A stretch of DNA of 64,000 nt from Streptomyces sp. NBC_00190 (GCF_036203305.1 NZ_CP108131.1:6696001-6760000); one strand, 5' to 3'. Shown: positions 1-8,714, counted from the first letter of the stretch. Numbers and translations: made by a program. The notes: generated by a model from the letters alone, not told the origin.

Positions 1-343
1 CCTGGAGTCCCGCTACATCGACAGTCTGGCCGGACCGCCGCAGACCCTCGCCGTACGGTGCCGCGAGCGCTCGCCGGTGGCTCGCGCCGACCGGATCACG
101 GCCCCGTTCGCCCTGCTCCAGGGGCTGGACGACCCGATCTGCCCACCGGCCCAGGCGGAGCGGTTCCTCGCCGCCATGCAGGGGCGGCAGGTACCGCACG
201 CGTACGTGACCTTCGAGGGCGAGGGGCACGGCTTCCGGCGGGCGGACACGATGATCCGCGCGCTGGAGGCCGAACTGTCGCTGTACGCCCAGGTCTTCGG
301 TATCGAGCGCACCGACGTCCCCCGGCTGGAACTGTGGCTCTGA
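1..343 (+). CDS. C-terminal fragment of an S9 (prolyl oligopeptidase family) serine hydrolase
   Basis: The window opens inside this gene; about 113 residues remain, read from base 2 to the TGA at 341-343. The fragment is the end of an alpha/beta-hydrolase peptidase domain. It shows the catalytic Asp region (GLDDPICPP) and the catalytic His region (EGEGHGFRR), both typical of S9 acylaminoacyl peptidase or dipeptidyl peptidase relatives. The nucleophile Ser and the beta-propeller would lie upstream and are not visible. Its stop is 1 nt from the stop of the convergent gene on the other strand. The family call is firm; the substrate cannot be told from this fragment. Confidence 0.85.
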   Translation, partial: LESRYIDSLAGPPQTLAVRCRERSPVARADRITAPFALLQGLDDPICPPAQAERFLAAMQGRQVPHAYVTFEGEGHGFRRADTMIRALEAELSLYAQVFGIERTDVPRLELWL

Positions 344-344
344 G

Positions 345-1082
345 TCAGGCGGTGTGCAGCCAGACGCGGAGCGGGCCGAGCGGGGTGAAGCCGGCGCGTA
401 CGGCGGCGTCGAGGTCGTCGCCCGTCTCGTAGCCGACGACCGGCAGGTCCGGCCAGCGGGCGGTGATCGCGGTGAGGGCGCCCGTCCAGGCGGCGTCGGT
501 GTCGGCGTCGTCGTGCGCGAAGAGGTTGGACAGGCCCACCACCGGGTCGCCGCCGCGGTTCGCGACGGCTCCCGCCACGATCCGGCCGTCGGCGCGGCCC
601 GCCAGGAAGGCGACGTCCTCGCCCAGCAGGCCCGGGTGGAACAGTCCGGTGCACTCCTCGCCGTCCCAGGCGGCCTCCCAGGCCTCCAGTTCGTCGGCGG
701 TGGTCACCTCGGACCACTCCAGCCGCGAGCCCGCGGCCGCCGGGGCCCCGGCCGGGCGGTGGATCCACCGGGCCTCGAAGAGCACCTCGAAGCCGTCCGA
801 GGCCAGGTCCAGGTCGGCGAAGCTGTCCTTGACCGAGCAGCCGGGGCTGTCGGTGTCGATCGCGTCGACCAGCCCGGCCGCCGAGGCGCCCGGGGCGATG
901 GACACGGCGTCGGGGTAGAGCGGCGGGGTCCGGCGCGCACTCGTCCAGACGCCCGGCGCGAACGTGCCGGCCGGTCCGTGGCCGCGCACGACGGCGTCGC
1001 ACCATTCGGCGTTGTTGCGTGCCGCGGCGAGCAGGAGTTCTTCGGTATCCCGGATCGTGATCACCGGGGGATCCTGCCACAC
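345..1082 (-). CDS. GNAT-like hypothetical protein
   Basis: A 245-residue protein starting at a GTG. No catalytic motif is clear. The C-terminal half, from a VAFLAGRADGRIVAGA stretch to GYETGDDLDAAVRAGFTPLGP, looks like the second half of an N-acetyltransferase fold: a beta strand, then the late GYETGDD...AGFTPLG motif common in GNAT proteins. The N-terminal third is unassigned. It is divergent from the acetyltransferase gene at 1099, with only 16 nt between the two starts, so both promoters overlap. A GTG about 21 nt further in is an alternative start. Substrate unknown. Confidence 0.6.
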   Translation of the reverse strand: MWQDPPVITIRDTEELLLAAARNNAEWCDAVVRGHGPAGTFAPGVWTSARRTPPLYPDAVSIAPGASAAGLVDAIDTDSPGCSVKDSFADLDLASDGFEVLFEARWIHRPAGAPAAAGSRLEWSEVTTADELEAWEAAWDGEECTGLFHPGLLGEDVAFLAGRADGRIVAGAVANRGGDPVVGLSNLFAHDDADTDAAWTGALTAITARWPDLPVVGYETGDDLDAAVRAGFTPLGPLRVWLHTA

Positions 1083-1086
1083 CGCC

Positions 1087-1092
1087 TAGCCT
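1087..1092 (+). promoter_or_regulatory. -10 box TAGCCT of a probable leaderless promoter
   Basis: TAGCCT fits the Streptomyces -10 pattern TAnnnT. It ends 6 nt before the ATG at 1099, so transcription would begin at or next to the start codon. No Shine-Dalgarno sequence precedes that ATG. On the opposite strand the same bases give a similar but weaker hexamer in front of the divergent GTG at 1082. Confidence 0.55.
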
Positions 1093-1098
1093 GGCGCG

Positions 1099-1653
1099 AT
1101 GAGTATTTCCGCGTACCTCCGCGAAGGCGACCGGGTGGGCCTGCGGCCCTTCCGGCCCGCCGACGGGCCCGAGTTCACCGCGCGCGTGCGCGAGAGCCGC
1201 GAGCTGCACCGGCCGTGGCTGTTCCCGCCCGCCACCATCGAGGAGTACGAGCCCTACGCGGCCCGGCTGACCGACGGTGACGGCCGCGCCGGGTTCCTCG
1301 TCTGCGAGCGGGGGACCGGAGCCATCGCCGGGTTCGTCAACATCAACAACATCGTGCGCGGTGCCTTCCGGTGCGGAGCCCTCGGCTACGGAGCCTTCGT
1401 GCACGCCGCCGGCCGCGGGCTGTTCCACGAGGCCCTGCGCCTCGTCCTCGCGCAGGCCTTCGCCCCGGCCGGGCAGGGCCTCGGCCTGCACCGCCTGGAG
1501 GCCAACATCCAGCCCGGCAACACGGCCTCGATCGCGCTGGTCCGCGGCGCCGGATTCCGGCTGGAGGGGCTCTCCCCGGCCTTCCTCCACGTCGACGGGG
1601 CCTGGCGCGACCACGAGAGGTGGGCCGTGACCGCCGGAATGCCGCTGCCGTAG
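1099..1653 (+). CDS. GNAT family N-acetyltransferase (RimJ/RimL type)
   Basis: A 184-residue protein with the layout of RimJ/RimL-type acetyltransferases. The N-terminal LRPFRPADGPEF strand is followed by the central strand (AIAGFVNINNIVRGAF), an acetyl-CoA pyrophosphate-binding loop around HAAGRGLFHEAL (about residues 97-108), and the late motif ANIQPGNTASIALVRGAGFRLEG that closes the fold. Known members acetylate the N-terminus of ribosomal proteins or small amines; which one applies here is not visible. Probably translated from a leaderless mRNA (see the -10 box just upstream). The next gene starts 37 nt downstream on the same strand. Confidence 0.85.
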   Translation: MSISAYLREGDRVGLRPFRPADGPEFTARVRESRELHRPWLFPPATIEEYEPYAARLTDGDGRAGFLVCERGTGAIAGFVNINNIVRGAFRCGALGYGAFVHAAGRGLFHEALRLVLAQAFAPAGQGLGLHRLEANIQPGNTASIALVRGAGFRLEGLSPAFLHVDGAWRDHERWAVTAGMPLP

Positions 1654-1690
1654 GAGGCATTCCGGCCCGGTATCGAGGCAGGATGGATCC

Positions 1691-2590
1691 ATGCGATCCC
1701 TCGTGCTCCTCGACGCCCCGTCCAACCTCGGCCTGCGCCCGCCCGCGCCCGGCACCGTACCCGGCGTCTACAAGCTGGCCGGGGCCCTGCGCGAACAGGG
1801 CCTGCTGGCCCGGCTCGGCGCACGCGAGGGCGGGGTGGCGGTCCCGCCGCGGTACGACCGCGGCGACTGGAAGGAGGGCGACGGCGTCTTCCACGCCGAC
1901 GCCCTGGCCGCGTACACGCTCCTCCTCGCCGACCGGATCGAACGGCACCTGCGGGAAGGTGAGTTCCCCGTCGTGCTCGGCGGGGACTGCTCCATCCAGC
2001 TCGGGGCCTCGCTCGCCATGCGCAGGCTCGGCCGGTACGGACTGGCCGCGATCGACGGCTCCGCCGACTTCCGCCACCCCGGCAACGAGGCCGTGAACGG
2101 GCCGGTCGGCGCCGCGGGCGGGGAGGAGCTCGCCCTCGCCACCGGGCGCGGGCAGGCCGCCCTCGCCGACCTGGAGGGCCGGTCGCCGTACCTGCGGGAC
2201 GAGGACGTGCGGCTCTTCGGCATCCGGGACGGGGACGGCGACCTCCCGGAGCTGCGCGCGGCCGGGATCCGTACCGCCACCGTCGGGGAGATCCGCGAGC
2301 ACGGCGCCGGGCCGGTGGCCCGGGCGGCGCTGGACGGGCTGCACCCGCCGGTGACCGACGGCTTCTGGGTGCACCTGGACGCCGACGTGCTGGACCCGAG
2401 TGTCATGCCGGCCGTGGACAGCCCCGACCCCGGCGGCCTGCTCCCCGGTGAACTCGCCGAACTTCTGGGTGTGTTGGTGAGCTCCCCGCGCTGTGTCGGG
2501 ATCAACGTCACGATCTACGACCCGGACCTGGACCCGGACGGCCGTGCGGGCGCGCTGCTGGCCGACCTGGTCGTGGGCGCCTTCGCGTAG
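1691..2590 (+). CDS. Arginase/ureohydrolase-fold protein with altered metal ligands
   Basis: A 299-residue protein of the arginase/agmatinase fold. The three metal-binding blocks can be located. GGDCS is at about residues 98-101, where canonical enzymes have GGDHS. IDGSADF is at 121-127, where canonical enzymes have DAHxD. HLDADVLDP is at 229-236, matching the canonical xDxDxxDP. So the aspartates (D99, D122, D126, D230, D232) are kept, but the two usual ligand histidines are Cys100 and Ser124. Either metal binding is weaker or different, or the protein has a non-hydrolase role. The start is the ATG after GGCAGGATGGATCC; an RBS is only weakly visible. Confidence 0.8.
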   Translation: MRSLVLLDAPSNLGLRPPAPGTVPGVYKLAGALREQGLLARLGAREGGVAVPPRYDRGDWKEGDGVFHADALAAYTLLLADRIERHLREGEFPVVLGGDCSIQLGASLAMRRLGRYGLAAIDGSADFRHPGNEAVNGPVGAAGGEELALATGRGQAALADLEGRSPYLRDEDVRLFGIRDGDGDLPELRAAGIRTATVGEIREHGAGPVARAALDGLHPPVTDGFWVHLDADVLDPSVMPAVDSPDPGGLLPGELAELLGVLVSSPRCVGINVTIYDPDLDPDGRAGALLADLVVGAFA

Positions 2591-2679
2591 GCCTTCGAAC
2601 TGGCCTTTGCGTAATCCTGACCGGTGGTGATCCGCGGAACCCCTGTGCACCGGCCGCCGTGGCGTGTTCCATTTCCCTC

Positions 2680-4650
2680 ATGGCCACCACCGTCCGCCGC
2701 GCCGTACTGACCCTCCCCGCAGCCCCGTTGGGCCCCGAGAACCCGCTGCCCGCCCTGCGCGCGCCCGACGGGGTGCACGCGCTGGACGATCGGTCGCGCG
2801 ACGGGCTGCCGCGCGACATGGCGCGGCAGATCGGGTACGAGCCGCTGCGTTCGCTGCTGCCCGTCCGGATCCGGGACGGCTACCGGCGGGAGCGCCCGGA
2901 GCGGGAGTTCGAGTCGATCGTCATCGAGAACGAACACCTGCGGGTCACCGTGCTCCCGGGCCTGGGCGGGCGCGTCCACTCGCTCGTGCACCTGCCCACC
3001 GGGCGTGAACTGCTCTACCGCAACCCGGTGTTCCAGCCCGCCAACTTCGCCCTCAACGGGGCCTGGTTCTCCGGCGGCATCGAGTGGAACACCGGCGCCA
3101 CCGGACACACCACCCTGTCCTGCGCCCCGCTGCACGCCGCTCTCGTCCCGGCCCCGGACGGTGGTGTGATGGTCCGGCTGTGGGAGTGGGAGCGGCTGCG
3201 CGACCTGCCCTTCCAGGTGGACCTGTGGCTCCCGGAGGACTCGGAGTTCCTCTACGTCGGTGTGCGCGTGCGCAATCCGCACGAGCGCCCCGCGCCCGTG
3301 TACTGGTGGTCCAACATCGCGGTCCCCGAGGACGCGGGCACCCGCGTCCTCGCCCCCGCCGACGAGGCCTGGAACTTCGGCTACGAGCGCTCGCTGCGCC
3401 GCGTCCCGGTCCCGGAGTGGGAGGGCGTGGACCGCACGTACCCGCTGCGCAGCGAGTATCCGGCCGACTTCTTCTACGAGGTCCAGGACGGGGCGCGGCC
3501 CTGGATCGCCTCCCTGGACGCCGACGGCCGGGGGCTCGTGCAGACCTCCACCGGACGGCTGCGCGGGCGCAAGCTGTTCGTGTGGGGCGCGGGCGGCGGC
3601 GGCCGCCGCTGGCAGGAGTGGCTGACCGATCCGGGCACGGGCGGCTACGCGGAGATCCAGGCCGGGCTGGCCAGGACCCAGCTGGAGCACGTCCGGCTGG
3701 AGGGCGGGGCGGAGTTCAGCTGGCTGGAGGCGTACGGGCCGCTGGCCGCGGAGCCCGCGGCGGTCCACGGGGCCGACTGGGCGGCGGCCCGCGGCTCGGC
3801 GCAGCACGCGCTGGAACGCGTACTGCCCCGGGAGCGATTGGACGCGGCCTACGAGGCGTGGCGCGGCCGCGCCGACAGCGAGCCGGGGGAGCGGCTGGCG
3901 ACGGGGTCGGGGTGGGGCGCGCTGGAGGTGCTGTGCGGCGGCTTCAAGCTGCCGGGCACCCCCTTCGAGGAGGCCACGCTCGGTGAGGCCCAGCAGCCGT
4001 GGCTGGAGCTGTGGCGCACGGGGGTCTTCCCGGCCCCGCGCCGGGTGGCTCCGCCGGGGCCGAGCCTGGTCGCCGCGCACTGGCGGGACATGCTGGAGAC
4101 GGCCCCGGCGGAACCGCTGACCGAGTACCACCTGGGCGTGGCGCAATGGCATGCCGGTGACGTGGCCCAGGCGGTACGGAGCTGGGAGCGCGGGCTGGCG
4201 CTGGCCCCGTCGCGGTGGCCGCTGCTGCGCTGCCTGGCGGTGGCGGACGCGCTGGCCGGCGACCCGGCGCGGGCGGCCGACGGGTACGCGGAGGCCTTCG
4301 ACGACCTGGCCGGGGAGAGCCGGGGCAGTGAGCCGTGGACGGCCGCGGAGTCCGCGCTGGGTCAGGAGGCGATGGCGGCCCTGCTGGCCGCGGGGCGCCT
4401 GCCCGGGGCCCGGCGGGTCTGGGACCGGCTGCGGCCCGCCCTGCGCGAGCACGGCCGCTTCCGGCTCCTCGCCGCCAGGCTGCTGGCGGCGGAGGGCCAT
4501 GTGGCCGCGGCCCGGCGGGTCTTCGAGGACGGCTTCGAGATCCCGGACCTCCGGGAGGGCGAGGAGATCCTGGGCGAGGTCTGGTCGGCCCTCACCGACC
4601 GGCCGCTGCCCGCGCGATACGACTTCCGGATGCGGCCGCCGGTGGGGTGA
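2680..4650 (+). CDS. DUF5107 domain protein with C-terminal TPR-like repeats
   Basis: About 656 residues from the ATG at 2680; an in-frame GTG at 2659 is the alternative start. The N-terminal 350 residues match DUF5107: a beta-rich, aldose-epimerase/galactose-mutarotase-like domain with IENEHLRVTVLPGLGGRV, YWWSNIAVPED and FVWGAGGGGRRWQEWL stretches. The C-terminal part (AEPLTEYHLGVAQWHAGD onward, with repeated Ala/Arg-rich helical pairs) looks like TPR repeats. Proteins of this type often sit beside sugar-use genes, but none is adjacent here. Its stop is 10 nt from that of the convergent methyltransferase gene. Biochemical role unknown. Confidence 0.75.
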   Translation: MATTVRRAVLTLPAAPLGPENPLPALRAPDGVHALDDRSRDGLPRDMARQIGYEPLRSLLPVRIRDGYRRERPEREFESIVIENEHLRVTVLPGLGGRVHSLVHLPTGRELLYRNPVFQPANFALNGAWFSGGIEWNTGATGHTTLSCAPLHAALVPAPDGGVMVRLWEWERLRDLPFQVDLWLPEDSEFLYVGVRVRNPHERPAPVYWWSNIAVPEDAGTRVLAPADEAWNFGYERSLRRVPVPEWEGVDRTYPLRSEYPADFFYEVQDGARPWIASLDADGRGLVQTSTGRLRGRKLFVWGAGGGGRRWQEWLTDPGTGGYAEIQAGLARTQLEHVRLEGGAEFSWLEAYGPLAAEPAAVHGADWAAARGSAQHALERVLPRERLDAAYEAWRGRADSEPGERLATGSGWGALEVLCGGFKLPGTPFEEATLGEAQQPWLELWRTGVFPAPRRVAPPGPSLVAAHWRDMLETAPAEPLTEYHLGVAQWHAGDVAQAVRSWERGLALAPSRWPLLRCLAVADALAGDPARAADGYAEAFDDLAGESRGSEPWTAAESALGQEAMAALLAAGRLPGARRVWDRLRPALREHGRFRLLAARLLAAEGHVAAARRVFEDGFEIPDLREGEEILGEVWSALTDRPLPARYDFRMRPPVG

Positions 4651-4660
4651 CGCGCGGGCG

Positions 4661-5479
4661 TCAGGTCCGGCAGAGGATCTCGCCGTTCAGGACCGAGAAC
4701 CAGGCGTCCGGGGACGCTCCCCAGGCGTGCCAGGCCCCGGCCACGGCGGCCAGGTCCGCGGCGGTCGCGTGGCCGCCGCGGACGGCGATGTCCGCGTACG
4801 AGGAGGCCGTCGTGCGGTCCGCCCACAGCGACGACCACCAGGCGCTCTCCTCCGGGCCGGCGAAGCACCAGGACGTCGCCGAGGACGCCACGTCCGAGAA
4901 GCCCGCCTCCCGCGCCCAGGCCCGCAGGCGCCGGCCCGCGTCCGGTTCGCCGCCGTTGGCGCGGGCGACCCGGCGGTACAGGTCCAGCCACTCGTCCAGC
5001 CCCGGCGTGGCCGGGTACCAGGTCATCGCCGCGTAGTCGGCGTCCCGCGCGGCCACGATCCCGCCCGGCCGGCACACCCGCCGCATCTCGCGCAGGGCCC
5101 GTACCGGGTCGCCGACGTGCTGCAGCACCTGGTGGGCGTGGACCACGTCGAAGGAGTCGTCCGGGAAGTCCAGCGCGTGGACGTCCGCCGTGGCGAACTC
5201 CACCCCGCTCACCCCCCGCTCCGCGACGTGCGCCCGGGCCTGCGCGACCACGTCCGCCGACGCGTCGACGGCGGTCACCCGGCCGCCCGGCGCCACCAGC
5301 TCCGCCAGATCGGCGGTGATCGTGCCCGGGCCGCAGCCCACGTCCAGCACCGACATCCCCGGACGCAGTTCGCCGATCAGGTACGCGGCGGAGTTCCGGG
5401 CCGTGCGCCAGCGGTGCGAGCGCAGCACCGACTCGTGGTGGCCGTGCGTGTAGACGGCGGTCTCCTGGTGGGCATCCAT
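4661..5479 (-). CDS. Class I SAM-dependent methyltransferase
   Basis: A 272-residue protein with a clear Rossmann methyltransferase core. Motif I is VLDVGCGPGT (about residues 44-53). The acidic strand-2 end is TAVDAS. Motif II is FATADVHALDFPDDSFDVV, followed by HQVLQHVGDPVRALREMRRVCRPGG, as in UbiE/Methyltransf_11 enzymes. A strong GAGGAGGG ribosome-binding site precedes the ATG. The substrate cannot be predicted. The C-terminal 100 residues are Trp/Ala-rich and probably form the substrate cap. Confidence 0.85.
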   Translation of the reverse strand: MDAHQETAVYTHGHHESVLRSHRWRTARNSAAYLIGELRPGMSVLDVGCGPGTITADLAELVAPGGRVTAVDASADVVAQARAHVAERGVSGVEFATADVHALDFPDDSFDVVHAHQVLQHVGDPVRALREMRRVCRPGGIVAARDADYAAMTWYPATPGLDEWLDLYRRVARANGGEPDAGRRLRAWAREAGFSDVASSATSWCFAGPEESAWWSSLWADRTTASSYADIAVRGGHATAADLAAVAGAWHAWGASPDAWFSVLNGEILCRT

Positions 5480-5669
5480 GGCCTGACCCTCCTCGTCGAA
5501 GCGTTGCCCTCACCGTAGACGATCAGTTCGTGATGTGAGATGCACGTTTCTACATGTGGACACCACCCCTGCGCGGCAAGGGGGTCCGGCCCGGCGGTGG
5601 CAGGGAGATCCGGGGGCGAGGAGAGTGGGGCCGAGGGGGCGGACCTCGTGCCACGGGACGGTGAGAGCC

Positions 5670-6242
5670 ATGCCGGAAACGCTGCTCGAACGGCACGCCG
5701 AGGCGCTTCGGCTCTTCGGCGAGCGTCTGCGCGCCATCGGGGACGACCAGTGGGACGCGCCGACTCCGTGCACGGAATGGAGCGTGCGGGACCTGGTCAA
5801 CCACGTCACCGGGGAGCAGCTCTGGATCCCGCCGCTGGTCACCGAGGGCCGCACGGTCGAGGAGATGGGCGACATGTTCTCGGGCGACGTGCTGGGCGAT
5901 GACCCGGTCGCCGCCTGGGACCGGGCCGCGTCCGCCGCGCACGACGCCTTCGCCGAGCCCGGGGCGCTCGACCGGACCGTCAAGCTCTCCTACGGGCCCG
6001 CGCTCGGCTCCGCGTACTGCTCGGAGCTGACCGCCGACTGCGTCGTGCACACCTGGGACCTCGCCCGGGGCATCGGAGCCGACGACCGGCTGCCGGACGG
6101 TCTCGTCGAGTTCTCCATCAAGGAGGTCATGCCGTACGCCGACGGGCTCGCGGCGAGCGGAATGTTCGCCGCTCCGCTGGAGGTTCCGGCGGGAGCGAAC
6201 GCGCAGACCAGGCTGCTGGCGCTGCTGGGGAGGCAGGGCTGA
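5670..6242 (+). CDS. TIGR03086-type DinB-fold metal-binding protein (mycothiol/maleylpyruvate isomerase superfamily)
   Basis: A 190-residue protein. The N-terminal block PTPCTEWSVRDLVNHV (about residues 31-46) is the hallmark of the actinobacterial TIGR03086/MDMPI_N family. His45 and the later CVVHTWDLARG histidine are the expected metal ligands of the four-helix DinB fold. Relatives use mycothiol or are thiol transferases; most are uncharacterised. The ATG at 5670 is chosen because a GACGGTGAG RBS lies before it and the conserved domain begins immediately; an earlier in-frame start at 5535 would add an Arg-rich, non-conserved stretch. Confidence 0.8.
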   Translation: MPETLLERHAEALRLFGERLRAIGDDQWDAPTPCTEWSVRDLVNHVTGEQLWIPPLVTEGRTVEEMGDMFSGDVLGDDPVAAWDRAASAAHDAFAEPGALDRTVKLSYGPALGSAYCSELTADCVVHTWDLARGIGADDRLPDGLVEFSIKEVMPYADGLAASGMFAAPLEVPAGANAQTRLLALLGRQG

Positions 6243-6288
6243 TCGGCTTCTGCCGACGACGGTCGAAGGGGGCGTAGAGCGGGCATAC

Positions 6289-6310
6289 AGTCACAAATAA
6301 TCGTATAAAG
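6289..6310 (+). promoter_or_regulatory. AT-rich promoter-like segment
   Basis: The stretch before position 6310 is unusually AT-rich for this genome and holds TATAAA at 6304-6309, a good -10 candidate. No convincing -35 hexamer is seen. It lies 48 nt before the GTG start of the aminotransferase-fold gene and is the likely promoter of that gene and the hydrolase after it. Confidence 0.4.
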
Positions 6311-6357
6311 GTCAGGGTTGGCGGAGCTGAGCGGGACGCGCGCGGAAGGCGGCAACG

Positions 6358-7584
6358 GTGGAGGGGATGCAGCGCACGACGGCGGAAGGCCGTGGTCCGG
6401 TGCGGTACGGGCCTCCAGCGCCTCAGCCGGGCCTGCCCGTGCTGCCCGAACTCCTCTCCGTCCTCGCCTCGGCCGCCGGACGCTCCGCCCCCGAGCCCGC
6501 CGGTGGCGGGGACGCCGTCCGCGAGGCCGCCTGCCGTTACTGGAGCCGGCGCGGGCTGCCGACCGCCCCGGAGGACGTGGCCGCGGGCCCGGGGGCCCCG
6601 GCGCTGCTGCTCGCGCTGCTCGGCGCCTACGGGGGCGACGTGATGCTGCCCCGGCCCTGTCCCGCCTGGTGGACCCCACAGGTCCGGCTGCTGGGACGGC
6701 AGGCCTACCACGTGCCGACCCCGGCCGAATGCGGCGGCATCCCGGACCCCTACGCCCTGCTGGAGACCGTACGGCGGGTGCGCGCCGAGGGCGGCGACCC
6801 GCGCGTGCTCCTGCTGTCGGTCGCCGACGACCCGACCGCGACCGTGCCCCCGCCCGAGATGCTGCACGAGGCCTGCGAGGCCGCCGCGTCCGCCGGGCTC
6901 TTCGTCGTCAGCGACGAGAGCTGGCGCGACACCGTCCACCGGCCGCACGACACGCTGGTCCTGAGCCCCGCCGAGATGCTCCCGGACCAGGCGGCCGTCC
7001 TCGTCGACCTGTCCGGAGCGCTGCTGCCCGCCGGCTGGCCCGCGGCCGTGGTCCGATTCCCCGATACCGCCAGGGGCACCTGGCTGCGCGCCCGTACCCT
7101 CGACGTCCTCACCGCCACCGGCGCGCTGGTCGCCGGCCCCGTCGCCGGGGCCGCCGCGCACGCGCTCGACGAACCCGACGCGGTCGCCGGCCGGGCCCGC
7201 GCGGCCGCCGCCCTGCACGGAGCGGTCGCCGCCGCCGCGCACCGGGAGCTGCTGGCCGTCGGCGCGCTGGCCCGGCCCCCGCAGGCCGGCCGGCACCTCT
7301 ACGCCGACCTGACACCGCTGCGCGCCGGACTCGCCCGGCACGGGGTCGGCGACGCCATGGAGCTGGAGGACTGGCTCGGCGGGCGGCTCGGCGCGCCCAC
7401 CCCGGGCGGGCAGCGGTTCGCGGACGAACCGGTCGCCCTGCGCGTGAGGCTGTCGACCGGGCCGCTGCTGGGCGCCACCCCGCAGGAGCGGCTGGCCGCG
7501 CTCACCGCCCGCGATCCGCTCGCCCTGCCGCACGTGCGGCGCTCCCTGGACCTGCTCGGTTCAGTCCTGGGCGGGCTGGCCTGA
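6358..7584 (+). CDS. Lysine-free aminotransferase-fold protein (probable PLP pseudo-enzyme)
   Basis: A 408-residue protein with the fold-type I class I/II aminotransferase layout. ALLLALLGAYGGDVMLPRPC matches the phosphate-cup region. SVADDPTATVPPPEML stands where enzymes have NPxNPTG. VVSDESWRDTVH (Asp186) stands where the ring-nitrogen Asp and Tyr occur. VDLSGALLPAGWPAAVV (about 216-232) stands where the Schiff-base lysine should be. No Lys occurs there or anywhere in the protein, so an internal aldimine cannot form. The GTG at 6358 has GGAAGG upstream; the in-frame ATG at 6367 sits too close to its purine run. A metallo-hydrolase gene follows after 28 nt. A regulatory or structural role is likely. 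Confidence 0.75.
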   Translation: MEGMQRTTAEGRGPVRYGPPAPQPGLPVLPELLSVLASAAGRSAPEPAGGGDAVREAACRYWSRRGLPTAPEDVAAGPGAPALLLALLGAYGGDVMLPRPCPAWWTPQVRLLGRQAYHVPTPAECGGIPDPYALLETVRRVRAEGGDPRVLLLSVADDPTATVPPPEMLHEACEAAASAGLFVVSDESWRDTVHRPHDTLVLSPAEMLPDQAAVLVDLSGALLPAGWPAAVVRFPDTARGTWLRARTLDVLTATGALVAGPVAGAAAHALDEPDAVAGRARAAAALHGAVAAAAHRELLAVGALARPPQAGRHLYADLTPLRAGLARHGVGDAMELEDWLGGRLGAPTPGGQRFADEPVALRVRLSTGPLLGATPQERLAALTARDPLALPHVRRSLDLLGSVLGGLA

Positions 7585-7612
7585 TGCCCGACCCGGTGAA
7601 CGGAGACTCCTG

Positions 7613-8689
7613 ATGAGCGACAGGACGGACGCCCCCGCATCCACGGGGGCGGGTGCGGGCGCGGGCGCGGTACGGCAGGCCGCCGCCCGGCCGGCCGTCG
7701 CCCCGCCGCCGCTCCCCGGCACCCCGCGCCCGCTCGGCGAACACCGCCGCTGGCCCCGTTCCTTCGCCGACCGGCTCACCACCCCGCTCCCCGGTGTCCG
7801 CGGCTTCGCCCGGCTCGCCCGCGAGGGCGCCTTCCGGCCCGGCCCCGACGGGCTGCGAGGCATCCCCGACCTGCCGTACGAGCCGGCCCCGCTGCCCGCG
7901 GCGGAGCCCGGCACGGTCTGCGCCACCTGGGCCGGACACGCCAGCTGGGTGTTGCGTACCGGCGGGCTGACCGTGCTCACCGACCCCGTCTGGTCCCGGC
8001 GGATCCTCGGCACCCCGGCCCGTATGACACCCGTCGGGGTGCGCTGGGAGGACCTGCCGCCGGTGGACGCCGTGGTCATCAGCCACAACCACTACGACCA
8101 CCTGGACGCGCCCACCCTCAAGCGGCTGCCGCGCGGCACCGCCCTCTTCGTCCCGGCGGGCCTGGCCGGCTGGTTCCGCCGCCGCGGCTTCACCCGGGTC
8201 GCCGAGCTCGACTGGTGGGAGTCGGCCGAACTGGGCGGCGTACGCTTCGAGTTCGTACCGGCCCACCACTGGTCCAAGCGCTCGCTGATCGACACCTGCC
8301 GGTCCCTGTGGGGCGGCTGGATCTTGACCGACACCCTGAGCCCCACGCCGAAGGAGCTCTACTTCGCGGGCGATACCGGCTACGGCCACTGGTTCGCGGA
8401 GATCGGCCGCCGCCACCCCGGTATCGACCTCGCGCTCCTGCCCATCGGCGCCTACGCCCCGCGCTGGTGGCTGGGCGACGTCCACGCCGACCCGGAGGAG
8501 GCCGTCCGGGCCTGCCTCGACCTCGGCGCCCGGCGGATGGCCCCCATGCACTGGGCCACCTTCGTCCTCTCCGCCGAGCCGGTCATGGAACCCCTGCACC
8601 GTGCCCGGGCCGCGTGGGCCCGCGCGGGCCTGCCCCGCGAACACCTCTGGGACCTTCCGATCGGCGCCTCACGCATGCTCGGAGACTAG
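7613..8689 (+). CDS. MBL-fold metallo-hydrolase, NAPE-PLD-like
   Basis: A 358-residue metallo-beta-lactamase-fold hydrolase. The metal motif HNHYDH (H158, H160, D162, H163) is intact, followed by PAHHW (about 217-220) and YFAGDTGY with bridging Asp254. The order and the late GAYAPRWWLGDVHADPEEA stretch fit the N-acylphosphatidylethanolamine phospholipase D-like branch. The first 40 residues are Ala/Pro/Gly-rich and probably unstructured. RBS GGAG lies 7-8 nt before the ATG. It is probably co-transcribed with the lysine-free aminotransferase-fold protein. The true substrate is unknown. Confidence 0.85.
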   Translation: MSDRTDAPASTGAGAGAGAVRQAAARPAVAPPPLPGTPRPLGEHRRWPRSFADRLTTPLPGVRGFARLAREGAFRPGPDGLRGIPDLPYEPAPLPAAEPGTVCATWAGHASWVLRTGGLTVLTDPVWSRRILGTPARMTPVGVRWEDLPPVDAVVISHNHYDHLDAPTLKRLPRGTALFVPAGLAGWFRRRGFTRVAELDWWESAELGGVRFEFVPAHHWSKRSLIDTCRSLWGGWILTDTLSPTPKELYFAGDTGYGHWFAEIGRRHPGIDLALLPIGAYAPRWWLGDVHADPEEAVRACLDLGARRMAPMHWATFVLSAEPVMEPLHRARAAWARAGLPREHLWDLPIGASRMLGD

Positions 8690-8714
8690 GGCCTGTCACC
8701 CGGACCGCACGGGA

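Noticed and set aside
2515..4500. A long minus-strand open frame opposite the DUF5107 gene
   Set aside because: Shadow composition; the plus strand encodes a well-recognised family.
4661..8689. A specialised-metabolite cluster
   Set aside because: Methyltransferase, DinB-fold, aminotransferase-fold and hydrolase genes are adjacent, but no core synthase gene (PKS, NRPS, terpene, RiPP) lies with them.
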